A stretch of DNA of 64,000 nucleotides, taken from NCBI RefSeq assembly GCF_000299875.1, contig NZ_AMRK01000001.1, forward strand, positions 62,001 through 126,000, in the 5' to 3' direction. Every line of letters starts with the position of its first letter. The first letter of the stretch is position 1. Positions 7,179 through 16,870 of this stretch are shown in pieces. The translations under genes and the position numbers were made by a program. Below the pieces are notes generated by a model. It was given only the letters and a program-made list of their open reading frames with translations, was not told the DNA's origin and ran no database searches. This stretch comes from Celeribacter baekdonensis B30 (lineage in GTDB: Bacteria; Pseudomonadota; Alphaproteobacteria; Rhodobacterales; Rhodobacteraceae).

Positions 7179-9392
7179 ATGACCGAACCCAGACGGGGCA
7201 AGAGTAAACTTGTCGCGGAGCGCCGCTATCCTGCGAAAAAGCAGGCCCCAAAGGCACAGGCAAAAAAGACTGCGCCTCAAAAGGCCAAAGCGTCTAAATC
7301 CGCAAGATCGCGCAGACCGGCCCGAACCCCCTCCTCCTCTTTGTTCATGCGGCTGTTTGGATGGGTGTTCCGTCTGATTTGGATCGTGACATCGCGGGTG
7401 GCGCTGATCGGCGCGCTCGTGCTTGGGATCGCGGTGTTTTACATCTACACAACCCTGCCGCCATTTTCTGATCTCTTGGACGGGCGCGCGCGCGGCTCGG
7501 TCACGCTTTTGGACCGCAATGGCTCGGTCTTTGCCTGGCGCGGCGAACAATTCGGCGGCCAGATCACCACCGACACGGTGTCGCCCGCTCTCAAAAACGC
7601 CATTAAGGTGTCGCCCCATCTCAAAAACGCCATTATCGCCACTGAGGACCGCAGATTTTACAAGCATTTCGGCGTCTCCCCGCGCGGGATTGCCTCGGCG
7701 ATCAAGATCAACCTGTCCGAAAACCGTAGCGCCTTGTCCGGCCACGGCGGCTCAACGCTGACGCAACAGACAGCCAAACTGCTCTGCCTCGGCGTGCCGT
7801 TCGATCCGGCGAAATGGAAAAACCAAACCGAATACGAAGCGGATTGTCGTCAGGGGTCTTTAACGCGCAAGATCAAAGAGGCTGTCTATGCACTTGCGAT
7901 GGAAGTGCGCTATTCCAAAGATGACATCCTCTCTATCTACATGAACCGTGCCTATTTGGGCGCGGGAGCCAACGGGTTCGAAGCCGCAGCACAACGGTAT
8001 TTTGGCAAATCCGCAGCCGAGGTGAACATTGCAGAATCCGCCATGCTGGCAGGGCTTTTGACGGCACCGTCCCGCTATGCACCCACCAGCAATTTAGAAC
8101 GGTCTCAGGATCGCGCGGGCATCGTGTTGTTGCTGATGAACCAACAGGGCTACATCACCGATGACGAACGCGCCTATGCCAAGGCCCATCCTGCCGAGCT
8201 GTCTGACACCGCCGAAAAACGCGCGGGCGGATATTTTGCCGATTGGGTGATGGGGGCGGGCCCGGACTTTTTGACCCGCGACACCACAGAAGACGTGGTG
8301 ATCGACACCACGCTCGACCAACGCATCCAAACAGCGGCGGAAGACGCGCTGACTTGGGTGTTTGAAAACAAGGTGCGCGAAGGCTCCAAAGCCCAAGCCG
8401 CGATTGTCGTCATGTCCGCAGACGGAGCCGTGCGCGCCATGGTGGGCGGACGCAAACTCAAGGTCTCGGGCGCGTTTAACCGCGCGACACAGGCCAAACG
8501 CCAACCCGGCTCCTCGTTCAAACCCTTCGTCTATGCCACGGCGCTGGACATGGGATGGTCCTACGACAGCCCAATCGTCGACGAGCCTCTCACACTCAAC
8601 ATCCCCGGTTCCGGGCCTTGGTCGCCGCAGAACTATGACCGCAAATTCCACGGCACCGTGACGCTGACCGACGCGCTGCGCCACAGCTACAACATCCCGG
8701 CGGTGAAACTCGCGATGGATGCGGGATTGGAAAACGTGCGCACCGTGGCCGAAATGTTCGGCATCGAAAGCGATCTGGCGCAAGGCCCCGCCTTGGCGCT
8801 TGGCGTGTCGGAAACCACGCTTTTGGAAATGACGGGGGCCTATGCCGGGATCCTCAACGGCGGCTCGTCTGTGTCGCCCTATGGCCTCAAATCCCTGCGC
8901 CTGAAAGGCGACAACACGCCATTGATGGGACAGGATGGCGGTCTTGGCGAGCGGGTGATCACCCCCGAATCGGCACAGGAGCTGATCTACATGATGTATA
9001 ACGCGGTCCAATCCGGCACTGGCGCACGCGCACAAATTCCGGGTGTCGAAGTGGCGGGCAAAACCGGCACGACACAGGCGGCGCGCGATGCATGGTTTAT
9101 GGGCTTTACTGCCGATTATGTCGCGGGGGTCTGGATGGGCTATGATGACAACGCGCCTTTGACCGGGGTCACAGGCGGCGGTCTTCCGGCCGAAATCTGG
9201 CAAAAGACGATGGAAAAGGTGCAGGAAGGGCTTGAACCGAAACCCCTGCCGATGATCCGCCCCGCCGCCCCGCCCAGGGTCAATCCGCAGTTTCCGGGCA
9301 ACACGACGTCGTCCAACAGCCGCTCTGGCGACAAGGCCGACAATGTGTTGCTTGATCTGCTGGGGGCGATCTTTGGGGGCGGGAATAACTAA
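7179..9392 (+). CDS. Class A penicillin-binding protein (PBP1-type)
   Basis: This bifunctional peptidoglycan synthase polymerises glycan and cross-links peptides at the inner membrane. It is 737 aa with a Lys/Arg/Ala-rich cytoplasmic tail (1-55) and one TM helix (about 60-92). The GT51 glycosyltransferase domain (about 115-300) has catalytic Glu156 in TEDRRF and GSTLTQQ at 191-197. The transpeptidase domain has SSFK at 445-448 (Ser445 nucleophile), SYN at 503-505 and KTGT at 628-631. All catalytic motifs are intact. A proline/asparagine-rich tail follows residue 680. The start ATG has only a weak ribosome site. It is convergent with mlaC across a shared terminator. Confidence 0.93.
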   Translation: MTEPRRGKSKLVAERRYPAKKQAPKAQAKKTAPQKAKASKSARSRRPARTPSSSLFMRLFGWVFRLIWIVTSRVALIGALVLGIAVFYIYTTLPPFSDLLDGRARGSVTLLDRNGSVFAWRGEQFGGQITTDTVSPALKNAIKVSPHLKNAIIATEDRRFYKHFGVSPRGIASAIKINLSENRSALSGHGGSTLTQQTAKLLCLGVPFDPAKWKNQTEYEADCRQGSLTRKIKEAVYALAMEVRYSKDDILSIYMNRAYLGAGANGFEAAAQRYFGKSAAEVNIAESAMLAGLLTAPSRYAPTSNLERSQDRAGIVLLLMNQQGYITDDERAYAKAHPAELSDTAEKRAGGYFADWVMGAGPDFLTRDTTEDVVIDTTLDQRIQTAAEDALTWVFENKVREGSKAQAAIVVMSADGAVRAMVGGRKLKVSGAFNRATQAKRQPGSSFKPFVYATALDMGWSYDSPIVDEPLTLNIPGSGPWSPQNYDRKFHGTVTLTDALRHSYNIPAVKLAMDAGLENVRTVAEMFGIESDLAQGPALALGVSETTLLEMTGAYAGILNGGSSVSPYGLKSLRLKGDNTPLMGQDGGLGERVITPESAQELIYMMYNAVQSGTGARAQIPGVEVAGKTGTTQAARDAWFMGFTADYVAGVWMGYDDNAPLTGVTGGGLPAEIWQKTMEKVQEGLEPKPLPMIRPAAPPRVNPQFPGNTTSSNSRSGDKADNVLLDLLGAIFGGGNN

Positions 9393-9409
9393 AGCGTTTC
9401 GAAATAAGC

Positions 9410-9436
9410 AAAGCGCGCCAAACAGGGCGCGCTTTT
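9410..9436. terminator. Bidirectional terminator between PBP and mlaC
   Basis: The 10-bp stem AAAGCGCGCC/GGCGCGCTTT with a 6-nt loop is flanked by A and T tracts, serving both convergent genes. Confidence 0.85.
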
Positions 9437-9455
9437 CAGAGTGAGTTGAGGCGCT

Positions 9456-10052
9456 TTAGGCCAAAGAGGCCGTCAGCTTGTCAATATTGCCACCGACCTT
9501 ATCAAGCATCGCCCCAATTTCCGCGCGTTCAGATTTCAACAAAGAAATCCCTTCGATGGTCAGATCGATGAATTTGCCGGATTTATCGGCCACAATAAAG
9601 GAAATCGCAAAGGGCGGCTCGCCTTTCAAAATCGCGGTGCAGCGCACGTCATAGATCGAATTGATCTTTTGCGTGGTGTTGACCTCGATCTTGCCACCAA
9701 TGAATTCACGGAAGCGCGAGCCATATTTGCGGGCGATATAGGTTTGAAACGCTTTGGTGAACGCCGCCATTTGCGCCGCAGATGCCGAGCGCGCCGGCGG
9801 GCCGACCACCGAGCGCGAGATGTTTGGCATATCGGCATAGCGCACCAAAGTGCGTTCGAAATCAACATACATCGCCGCCTCGGATTTGCCCGAGTTGATA
9901 ATGGCGTTGATGTCGCTCACGACCTTGTCGATCAGCGCCTCTGCCTGACTTTCTGAGAAGGCAAACCCGGCCGTTGGAAAAGCGGCAACGGCCGCCATAG
10001 AGGTTATAAGCGCCCGGCGGGACAGCCCAAAGTTACGCGCGAAGTTACTCAT
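9456..10052 (-). CDS. mlaC: Phospholipid-binding protein MlaC
   Basis: This periplasmic lipid carrier of the Mla pathway shuttles phospholipid between the outer-membrane MlaA complex and the inner-membrane MlaFEDB transporter. It is 198 aa with a Tat-like or Sec N-terminus (SRRALITSMAAVAAFPTAGFA, residues 10-30); the twin arginine suggests possible Tat export. The MlaC domain follows (YVDFERTLVRYADM, SRFREFIGGKIEV). The ATG at 10052 has GAGGA six bases upstream and overlaps the mlaA stop by 8 bp. The inner-membrane ABC genes mlaD, mlaE and mlaF are not in this window. Confidence 0.88.
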   Translation of the reverse strand: MSNFARNFGLSRRALITSMAAVAAFPTAGFAFSESQAEALIDKVVSDINAIINSGKSEAAMYVDFERTLVRYADMPNISRSVVGPPARSASAAQMAAFTKAFQTYIARKYGSRFREFIGGKIEVNTTQKINSIYDVRCTAILKGEPPFAISFIVADKSGKFIDLTIEGISLLKSERAEIGAMLDKVGGNIDKLTASLA

Positions 10053-10806
10053 AGAAATCCTCATAAATGTCGTAGGGTGTGGCCTGACCTTCGGCGCTAT
10101 CGCTTGCTCCGATCGGAGTCCCAAGCGCGTAGTGGCGATTGTCGAGATAGGTCAGGCGCATCTGTGCATAGCCATCGGCGCTGTCATACACGAGGGACTC
10201 GTAAAGGTCCGAATAACGATAGCGTGTATCGGCCAGTTTCGCGACTTTCAGCCCGGTTTTATAGCTGCTTTCAGGTGTGCCAAACACATGCCCAATCGGG
10301 TCCAGCGCGATATCGACAACCAAACCCAAAGCGTCGCGTTCGGTCGACGGACCATAGACCGGGAGCACAACATAAGCCCCCTCGCCCACACCCCAGCGAT
10401 GCAGGGTTTCGCCAAAATCACTGTCGCGCGGTTCAAGCCCCATACTGGTCGCCGGATCAAACAGACCCGCGATCCCTACGGTTGCGTTGACCAAAAAGCG
10501 CGCCGTATTGTGAACGGCATCGCCCAATTGCACCTGCAACACGTCGTTGACCACCGTGCCCGGAATTGACAGCGTGTCAGACACATTCGCCAAGCCTTTG
10601 CGCAACGGGTCTGGCACCACTGTGCCATAGGCCGTTGAAACCGGTTTGATCACCGCACGGTCCAACGCCACGTTGGTGTCATGCCAACTGCGGTTGGTTT
10701 CCTCATAGGGATCATTGATCCCGCCCGTGCTGTTTGGGGCGGAACACCCGGCCAAAAAGGCAACAATCAAAACGGGTGACAGACGGAATAAGTTGAATTT
10801 TATCAT
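10045..10806 (-). CDS. mlaA: Outer-membrane lipoprotein MlaA (VacJ family)
   Basis: This 253-aa lipoprotein of the Mla lipid-asymmetry system removes misplaced phospholipid from the outer leaflet of the outer membrane. The lipobox FLAGC falls at about residue 21, after a short hydrophobic signal. The MlaA domain contains NDPYEETNR near 31-39, a TVGIAGLFDPA segment and a WGVGEGAYVVLPVYGPS stretch, all characteristic. The ATG at 10806 is chosen because the signal peptide starts there; a TTG eight codons upstream is possible. It is co-transcribed with mlaC. A divergent type I secretion operon begins 189 bp away. Confidence 0.9.
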   Translation of the reverse strand: MIKFNLFRLSPVLIVAFLAGCSAPNSTGGINDPYEETNRSWHDTNVALDRAVIKPVSTAYGTVVPDPLRKGLANVSDTLSIPGTVVNDVLQVQLGDAVHNTARFLVNATVGIAGLFDPATSMGLEPRDSDFGETLHRWGVGEGAYVVLPVYGPSTERDALGLVVDIALDPIGHVFGTPESSYKTGLKVAKLADTRYRYSDLYESLVYDSADGYAQMRLTYLDNRHYALGTPIGASDSAEGQATPYDIYEDFYE

Positions 10807-10881
10807 GGATTGATCTGGTGACAGCCCCAAATGAGAACGCTATACCCGCCACATAATCGTCTTGCGGCGAAAGCCCAATGT

Positions 10882-10898
10882 TAACACTGTTTGTGTTA
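10882..10898. promoter_or_regulatory. Inverted repeat in mlaA / T1SS divergent promoter region
   Basis: TAACAC-N5-GTGTTA is a perfect 6-bp inverted repeat midway in the 189-bp divergent interval. It may be an operator for either side; no regulator is assigned. Confidence 0.35.
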
Positions 10899-10995
10899 TC
10901 GAGATGTGACAAAGATTCAACAGGTGGTGGCGCCAGACCGGCGATAAAGCACTCAAAATCGGCAGATTGACGTAAATTGAGCAAATGACTCCCCT

Positions 10996-12735
10996 ATGAC
11001 GCAAGACCAAACCCGCCAAGGCCAACATGAACTCGCCTCGGTCCGCCGCCGCTCCCGGGGTCTCTTTTGGGCCACAGGGGTGTTTTCCGTCTGCGTCAAC
11101 CTGTTGATGCTCACCGGCCCGTTGTTCATGCTCCAAGTCTATGACCGCGTTTTGGGCTCGGGCTCTGAGGCCACGTTGGTCGCGCTTTTCGTCATTGTCG
11201 CCTTTCTCTATCTGATGATGGGCCTGCTTGATGGCATTCGCGGCCGCGTCCTGTCGCGGATTGCCGCGCGGTTCCAATCTGATCTCGAAACCCGAGTGTT
11301 TCATGCCGCGATGTCGCGCACCGCTCGCAAGCCGCGTGACAAAAGCCAATCGCGCGCCATGGACAATCTCGCGGCCCTGCGCCGCTTTTTCGGCTCGCCC
11401 GCGTTTTCTGCCCTCTACGATCTGCCATTCACCCCGGTGTTTCTTTTTGGCATCGGGTTGTTTCACCCCTACCTCGGCATGTTGGCCGTCGGCGGCGGCG
11501 CGGTTTTGGTCGCTCTCGCCTTACTGCATCGCGCCATTGCCAAACCGGCACAGGGCGCTGCCCTTCAGTCCGAAACAGAGGCCGCACAAATGGCCAGCCG
11601 GATGACCACCGCCGCCGAAGCCCTTCAGGCACTGGGGATGCAAGAGGCCGCCTATCGCCGCTGGATGCGGGCGCGTGGTGCCGCTCTGGCCCGCTCTGTG
11701 ACCAGCGAAGATACCACCCATGGGTTTACCGCCGCCTCCCGCGCGCTACGGCTGTTTTTACAATCGGCCATGCTGGCGCTTGGCGCGTGGCTTGTGCTGC
11801 AAAAAGACGTGTCTTCGGGCGCGATGATCGCCAGTTCGATCTTGTTGGGACGCGCGTTGCAACCGATCGACATTTTGATCGGCCAATGGAATCTCGTGCA
11901 ACATGCCCAACGTGCTTGGGCTGATCTCTCTGAACTGTTGGGCGCCTACCCGCCCCTGCCCGAGCGCACAGAATTGCCCCGCCCCATGGCCGCGTTGACG
12001 GTGCAAAACCTCACCATCGTACCGCCGGGCCAAACCCAAGCCTCGCTGCGGAGCATCAGTTTTGGCCTTTTGCCCGGCGAAGCCCTTGGCGTGATTGGGC
12101 CTTCGGGGGCAGGCAAATCGACCCTTGCGCGCGCGTTGACGGGGGTCTGGCCCCCCAACACCGGATCGCTGCGTCTGGATGGCGCGAAACTGTCGCATTA
12201 TGCGCCTGAGGTTCTCGGCTCCTACATCGGCTACTTGCCGCAACAGGTGCAATTGTTCGACGGCACCATCGCGGAAAACATCGCCAAACTCGCCCTCAGC
12301 CCGGATGCGGAGGCCGTGGTGCTCGCCGCCCAAAAAGCCGACGCGCATAATTTGATCCTATCGCTGCCTGAGGGTTATGACACGCAAGTCGCCTCTGCTG
12401 GCGGGCTGTTGTCGGGTGGCCAGTTGCAACGCATCGGCTTGGCACGGGCCTTTTACGGCAATCCGGTGATCGTGATCCTGGATGAACCCAACTCGAACCT
12501 CGACAATGATGGCTCTTTGGCGCTCAACGCAGCAATCCGCCGCCACAAGGCCGAAGGCGGAGCCGTGTTGATCATGGCCCACCGCCCCTCGGCCATTCAG
12601 GAATGTGAAAAGCTTTTGGTGCTCGATGGCGGGTTGCGCCGCGCCTTTGGACCGCGTGACGCGGTGCTCACCGAAATGGTCAAAAACTCCAAAGACATCC
12701 TGCGCAAAAACGCTGGCCAAGGGGGCATTCAATGA
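10996..12735 (+). CDS. Type I secretion system permease/ATPase (PrtD-like)
   Basis: This is the inner-membrane ABC exporter subunit of a type I secretion system, pushing an unfolded C-terminal-signal protein through a trans-envelope channel. The 579-aa protein has a six-TM exporter domain (about 20-315) and a nucleotide-binding domain. Walker A is GPSGAGKS at about 368-375, the signature LSGGQLQR starts near 472, Walker B is VIVILDEPNSNLD, and the switch His is in MAHRPSA. It lacks the N-terminal C39 peptidase or C39-like domain, as in PrtD-type exporters of RTX proteases and lipases. The adaptor gene overlaps its stop by 4 bp. No RTX substrate or TolC homologue is nearby. Confidence 0.88.
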   Translation: MTQDQTRQGQHELASVRRRSRGLFWATGVFSVCVNLLMLTGPLFMLQVYDRVLGSGSEATLVALFVIVAFLYLMMGLLDGIRGRVLSRIAARFQSDLETRVFHAAMSRTARKPRDKSQSRAMDNLAALRRFFGSPAFSALYDLPFTPVFLFGIGLFHPYLGMLAVGGGAVLVALALLHRAIAKPAQGAALQSETEAAQMASRMTTAAEALQALGMQEAAYRRWMRARGAALARSVTSEDTTHGFTAASRALRLFLQSAMLALGAWLVLQKDVSSGAMIASSILLGRALQPIDILIGQWNLVQHAQRAWADLSELLGAYPPLPERTELPRPMAALTVQNLTIVPPGQTQASLRSISFGLLPGEALGVIGPSGAGKSTLARALTGVWPPNTGSLRLDGAKLSHYAPEVLGSYIGYLPQQVQLFDGTIAENIAKLALSPDAEAVVLAAQKADAHNLILSLPEGYDTQVASAGGLLSGGQLQRIGLARAFYGNPVIVILDEPNSNLDNDGSLALNAAIRRHKAEGGAVLIMAHRPSAIQECEKLLVLDGGLRRAFGPRDAVLTEMVKNSKDILRKNAGQGGIQ

Positions 12736-14039
12736 CACCGCCCGATCAAAAATGGTCTGCCCGCCGCGCGGTCTGGATCGGTCTGTTTTTTGTTGCCCTG
12801 CTGATCGGCGGCTTTGGCGGGTGGACGTTTCTGGCGCGGATTGATGGGGCGGTGGTCGCCGCCGGTCAGGTTCAGGTCGAACAAAACCGTCAAGCTGTGG
12901 CGCACCGCGATGGCGGCGAAGTGGCCGCCGTGCATGTTACAGAAGGCACGCAAGTAGCGGCGGGCGATCTATTGCTCGAACTGTCCTCCGATGAATATGT
13001 CAACGAAATCGCCGTGCTCGAAACCCAACTTTTTGAATTGTTGACCCGCAACGCCCGCCTCGAAGCGGAGCGCGACGGGGCCACTGAGATCGCCCTCTCT
13101 AAGGCGCTCATCGCCCGTATGGAAACCGACCCACAGGTCGCGCGCGCCGTGGAAGGTCAACGGGATTTGTTCGCCGCGCGCCAACTCACGGCGCGGGCCG
13201 AGGTCAGTCAGCTTGACAAAAAGCGCAGCCTGATCGAGGTCCAAATCCGCGGCTTGGAGGCGCAAAAATCGGCCCTCTCCGAAGAGGCCGCGTTGCTGCA
13301 AGAGGACCTGACCGCACAGGCCGATTTGCTCACCCGCGGTCTGACCCAACAAAGCCGGGTGATCGCCCTGCGCCGCGACACGGTGCAATTGGCCGCCGAC
13401 ATCGGCGAACTGGAAACCGCACAGGCGCAAGCGCAGGTCCAAATCACCGAAATTGACCTGCAAATTCTCAAGGCGGGTTCCGATCGGCGGGAGGCCGCCA
13501 TCACCGAGTTGCGCGACATTCAGGCCTCTGTTGGGCGGTTGCGCGAACAGGTGCGCGGCCTGACGTCCAAGCTTGACCGGCTTGACCTGCGCGCGCCCGT
13601 CTCTGGTGTGGTCTATGGGCTCAAAGTCTTTGGTCCCGGCGCCGTGGTGTCGCCCGCGACCCCCGTGCTTTATATCGTGCCGCAAGACCGCCCACTCATC
13701 ATCACCGCCAAAATCAGCCCGATGCATGTGGATCGGGTCTATCCCGGCCAACCCGTGCGCCTGCGGTTTTCAACCTTTGATCGCCGTACCACGCCCGAAC
13801 TACTGGGCACGGTCACACGCGTGTCACCCGATGCCTTTATCGACGAGGCGACCCGCGCCAGCTACTACAGCGTCGACATCAATATCACGGAGGAGGAGCG
13901 CGCCCGACTGCCGAAAGGCTCGGTCCTTATTCCCGGCATGCCGGTGGAAGCCTATATGTCCACTGGCGAACGGTCGCCTTTGGCCTATCTGACCAAACCA
14001 CTGGCCGATTATTTCATCCGTGCGTTCCGCGAAGATTGA
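12732..14039 (+). CDS. HlyD/PrtE-family T1SS periplasmic adaptor
   Basis: This membrane fusion protein of the type I secretion system links the ABC exporter to an outer-membrane TolC-like channel. It is 435 aa with a short cytoplasmic N-terminus, one TM helix (about 15-36), a biotinyl-lipoyl-like segment (DGGEVAAVHVTEG near 58), and long Glu/Gln/Leu-rich coiled coils (about 90-275). The lipoyl/beta-barrel return (LDLRAPVSGVV near 284) and a C-terminal domain ending in a hydrophobic-basic tail complete it. It overlaps the exporter gene by ATGA and so is translationally coupled. The outer-membrane component must be encoded elsewhere. Confidence 0.88.
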   Translation: MTPPDQKWSARRAVWIGLFFVALLIGGFGGWTFLARIDGAVVAAGQVQVEQNRQAVAHRDGGEVAAVHVTEGTQVAAGDLLLELSSDEYVNEIAVLETQLFELLTRNARLEAERDGATEIALSKALIARMETDPQVARAVEGQRDLFAARQLTARAEVSQLDKKRSLIEVQIRGLEAQKSALSEEAALLQEDLTAQADLLTRGLTQQSRVIALRRDTVQLAADIGELETAQAQAQVQITEIDLQILKAGSDRREAAITELRDIQASVGRLREQVRGLTSKLDRLDLRAPVSGVVYGLKVFGPGAVVSPATPVLYIVPQDRPLIITAKISPMHVDRVYPGQPVRLRFSTFDRRTTPELLGTVTRVSPDAFIDEATRASYYSVDINITEEERARLPKGSVLIPGMPVEAYMSTGERSPLAYLTKPLADYFIRAFRED

Positions 14040-14083
14040 GCGTACCAAGACCAAAATTCGACCTCCCCAAGTCGACCCAAACA

Positions 14084-14104
14084 TGTCGCCTCTAAAATGC
14101 GACA
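14084..14104. promoter_or_regulatory. Small inverted repeat upstream of ridA-like gene
   Basis: TGTCGC-N9-GCGACA lies 22 bp before the RidA start, in the 86-bp gap. It could be an operator or a weak mRNA hairpin. Confidence 0.25.
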
Positions 14105-14125
14105 CTGACACAAAGGAAGCCTTCT

Positions 14126-14590
14126 ATGTCCATCGACCTCATGGCCAAACTTGCCGACCTCGACCTGACTCTGCCCGATGCCCCTGCACCTGCTGCCAAC
14201 TACGTGCCCTATGTGCAAAGCGGTGCACAGTTGTTTATCTCCGGCCAGATTTCCAATGGGCCGGACGGGTTGATCCTTGGAAAATTGGGCGCGGACATGA
14301 CCACGGCGGAGGGCGCGGCCGCGGCTCAGACCTGTGCTTTGGCGCTTTTGGCCCAAGCCAATGCCGCCGTCGGCGGGGATTTTTCCAAAATCAAACGGCT
14401 GGTGAAACTCGTGGGCTTCGTCAATTCGACACCTGAGTTCACCGAGCAACCTAAAGTCGTCAACGGTGCCTCCGATCTTATGGTCGCTGTCTTGGGCGAG
14501 GCGGGTCGCCATGCCCGCTCCGCCGTCTCCGCCGCCAGTCTGCCTTTGGGCGTCGCGGTTGAGATCGAGGCCATTTTCGAGCTGAATTGA
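14126..14590 (+). CDS. RidA family (YjgF/YER057c/UK114) protein
   Basis: This is a 154-aa cytoplasmic trimeric imine/enamine deaminase-fold protein. RidA proteins hydrolyse reactive 2-aminoacrylate and related enamines made by PLP enzymes. The expected substrate-binding arginine is present as Arg131 in HARSAV, with Gly-rich QISNGPDG near 41-48 and GVAVEIEAI at the end. The length exceeds archetypal RidA (about 128 aa), placing it in a RidA-like subfamily, so the substrate may differ. AAAGGAAG precedes the ATG. The stop TGA overlaps the ATG of the next gene by one base. Confidence 0.85.
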   Translation: MSIDLMAKLADLDLTLPDAPAPAANYVPYVQSGAQLFISGQISNGPDGLILGKLGADMTTAEGAAAAQTCALALLAQANAAVGGDFSKIKRLVKLVGFVNSTPEFTEQPKVVNGASDLMVAVLGEAGRHARSAVSAASLPLGVAVEIEAIFELN

Positions 14591-15348
14591 TGCCAGACCT
14601 GCCAGCCGCCTTTTTGGGCGCTCCGATCGCTCACCGCGCCCTGCATGATGGCAACATCACCCGCGCCGAAAACAATTTTGCCGCGATTGACGCCGCCATC
14701 GCGGGCGGGTTTGCCATAGAGATTGACCTGCAACTGTCCGCCGACGGGGTGGCCATGGTGTTTCACGACTATGCCTTGAGCCGGTTGACGCTGGACGCGG
14801 GGGCTTTTGCGCTACGCAAGGCGGATGACCTGGCGAATGTGCGGTTCAAGACCGGGGAAATTGGCATTCCGCCTCTGGCCCGCGTTTTGGAACATGTCGC
14901 CGGGCGGGTGCCGCTTTTGATTGAGGTAAAGGATCAGGACGGGGCGATGGGGCCGAACGTTGGCGCGCTTGAACGCGCCGCCACCGCCGCCCTATCCACC
15001 TATGACGGCCCGGTCGCCTTGATGTCCTTTAACCCGCATTCCGTGGCCGCATTGGCCGAAGTCTGCCCGCATCTGCCGCGCGGCCTGACCACCTGTGACT
15101 GGACCAATGGTGAAGCCGGTATGATCCCATCGGCGTTGCGTCCAGCCCTGCGCGGAATTGTTGATTTTGACCGGGTGGGGGCGTCTTTCATATCGCATCA
15201 ATGGTCCGACCTGACCGCACCGCGCGTACGTGAACTGAAAACAGCGGGCGCGCATATCCTGTGCTGGACGATCAAATCGCCCGAAGAAGAGGCGCAAGCC
15301 CGGCAGATCGCAGATAATATCACCTTTGAAGGCTATGTTCCGACTTGA
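14590..15348 (+). CDS. Glycerophosphodiester phosphodiesterase
   Basis: This enzyme hydrolyses glycerophosphodiesters from phospholipid turnover to glycerol-3-phosphate and an alcohol. The 252-aa TIM-barrel protein has the GDPD active-site set: HR at 15-16, Glu44 and Asp46 in IEIDLQLS, His59 in VFHD, and a later IEVKDQDG metal-binding strand. There is no signal peptide, so it is cytoplasmic like UgpQ. It starts at an ATG overlapping the ridA stop. A link to phosphate scavenging is possible from the family, but no Pho box was identified. Confidence 0.88.
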   Translation: MPDLPAAFLGAPIAHRALHDGNITRAENNFAAIDAAIAGGFAIEIDLQLSADGVAMVFHDYALSRLTLDAGAFALRKADDLANVRFKTGEIGIPPLARVLEHVAGRVPLLIEVKDQDGAMGPNVGALERAATAALSTYDGPVALMSFNPHSVAALAEVCPHLPRGLTTCDWTNGEAGMIPSALRPALRGIVDFDRVGASFISHQWSDLTAPRVRELKTAGAHILCWTIKSPEEEAQARQIADNITFEGYVPT

Positions 15349-15396
15349 CGCATCGCGGCTAAGCCCCAGTTCTATAGCGATGTTGGAGAGCCGGGC

Positions 15397-16575
15397 GTGA
15401 CAGATCAGATCGAGATCAACGTGAGCACGACGATCACTGAGATCGCACGTGAAGATTGGGATGCCTGTGCCAATCCATCGGACGAGCGACCCGATGATCC
15501 TTTTGTCACCCATCGGTTTCTTTTGGCCCTGGAACGCTCCGGCTCTGTTGGTCCGGGCACGGGGTGGTTTCCGCGTTATCTGATTGCCAAAGCGGCAGGT
15601 GACGTGATCGCCGTGGCACCGATCTATGCCAAGACTCACAGTCAGGGCGAATATGTGTTTGATCACGCCTGGGCGCAGGCCTATGAGCGCGCCGGTGGCG
15701 ACTATTATCCCAAACTGCAAATCGCGGTGCCCTTTACCCCGGTCACTGGCCGGCGGCTTTTGACCCGTCCGGGGTTTGAGGAGATCGGCCAAGCGGCGCT
15801 GGTCCAAGGCGCTGTCGAAGTCGCGGCGCAAAACCAACTCTCGTCAGTGCACATCACCTTTTGTACCGAAGGCGAGGTTGAAGCGGGCAAAGCCATGGGC
15901 CTGATGCATCGCACCGGGCAACAGTTTCATTGGGACAATGCCGGATATACCGATTTTGACGCCTTCTTGGACGCGCTGTCCTCGCGCAAGCGCAAAAACA
16001 TCCGCAAGGAACGGGCGCAGGCGCAGGGCTTTGGCGGCGAGATTGTGCAACTGACCGGCGACCAGATTGAGCCACACCATTGGGACGCGTTTTGGACCTT
16101 TTATCAGGACACGGGCGCGCGCAAATGGGGCTCACCCTATCTGACCCGCGCCTTTTTTGACCATATACACACCACCATGCGTGACGATGTTTTGATGGTT
16201 TTGGCTCTGGCTCAGGGGCGGCCCATCGCAGGCGCGCTGAATTTCATTGGCAAAGATCGCCTCTATGGTCGCTACTGGGGCTGCACAGAACATCACCCCT
16301 GCCTGCATTTCGAGATTTGCTATTATCAGGCCATCGACTACGCCATCGCCCATGGCCTGTCGCGGGTCGAGGCGGGGGCGCAGGGCGAACATAAGCTGGC
16401 GCGCGGGTATCTCCCCAACACCACCCATTCGCTGCATTGGATAGCTGATCCGGGCTTTGCCCGCGCGGTTGACGATTACCTTGTAGCCGAACGAGCCGCG
16501 GTAGACGAGGAAACCGAATTTCTCACCTCATACGGTCCATTTAAACGCACAGACAGAGAGGACGATCATGACTGA
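15397..16575 (+). CDS. FemAB-like/DUF482 acyltransferase (GNAT fold)
   Basis: This 392-aa cytoplasmic protein belongs to the family labelled peptidoglycan biosynthesis/FemAB-like acetyltransferase (PF04339). Recognisable parts are [22 protein letters not shown] near 87-108, a basic [16 protein letters not shown] segment near 194-209, and a C-terminal [16 protein letters not shown] stretch near 289-304. The substrate has not been established for these proteins. The start is GTG at 15397 with GGAGAG seven bases upstream; no ATG is available nearby. The gene overlaps the pterin dehydratase gene by 8 bp. Confidence 0.7.
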   Translation: MTDQIEINVSTTITEIAREDWDACANPSDERPDDPFVTHRFLLALERSGSVGPGTGWFPRYLIAKAAGDVIAVAPIYAKTHSQGEYVFDHAWAQAYERAGGDYYPKLQIAVPFTPVTGRRLLTRPGFEEIGQAALVQGAVEVAAQNQLSSVHITFCTEGEVEAGKAMGLMHRTGQQFHWDNAGYTDFDAFLDALSSRKRKNIRKERAQAQGFGGEIVQLTGDQIEPHHWDAFWTFYQDTGARKWGSPYLTRAFFDHIHTTMRDDVLMVLALAQGRPIAGALNFIGKDRLYGRYWGCTEHHPCLHFEICYYQAIDYAIAHGLSRVEAGAQGEHKLARGYLPNTTHSLHWIADPGFARAVDDYLVAERAAVDEETEFLTSYGPFKRTDREDDHD

Positions 16576-16870
16576 ACTGCTCTCAGACGCATCCCGCACC
16601 GAGGCCCTTGCGCCGCTTTTGGCCACAGGATGGGCCGAGACCGAAGGCGGCACTGCGATTTCAAAACGCTTCACCTTCGTCAATTTCATCGAAGCGTTCG
16701 GTTTTATGACCCGCGTCGCGTTGATTGCGGAAAAAATGGATCACCACCCGGAATGGACCAATGTCTATCGCTCGGTCGAGGTGATCCTGTCCACCCATGA
16801 CGCAGGTGGATTGACCGAGAAAGACATCAAACTCGCAAGAAAAATGGACAAGGTGGCCGCAGATGATTGA
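16568..16870 (+). CDS. phhB: 4a-hydroxytetrahydrobiopterin dehydratase (PCD/DCoH)
   Basis: This enzyme dehydrates 4a-carbinolamine tetrahydropterin to regenerate the pterin cofactor of phenylalanine hydroxylase. The 100-aa product is the standard length and carries the active-site set KMDHHPEW (His59, His60) and STHDAGG (His77). No phenylalanine hydroxylase gene is nearby, as is common for bacterial PCDs, which may serve other pterin or molybdopterin reactions. It overlaps both neighbours by 8 bp: the upstream acyltransferase and the downstream mechanosensitive channel. GAGAGGA lies before the ATG. Confidence 0.9.
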   Translation: MTELLSDASRTEALAPLLATGWAETEGGTAISKRFTFVNFIEAFGFMTRVALIAEKMDHHPEWTNVYRSVEVILSTHDAGGLTEKDIKLARKMDKVAADD

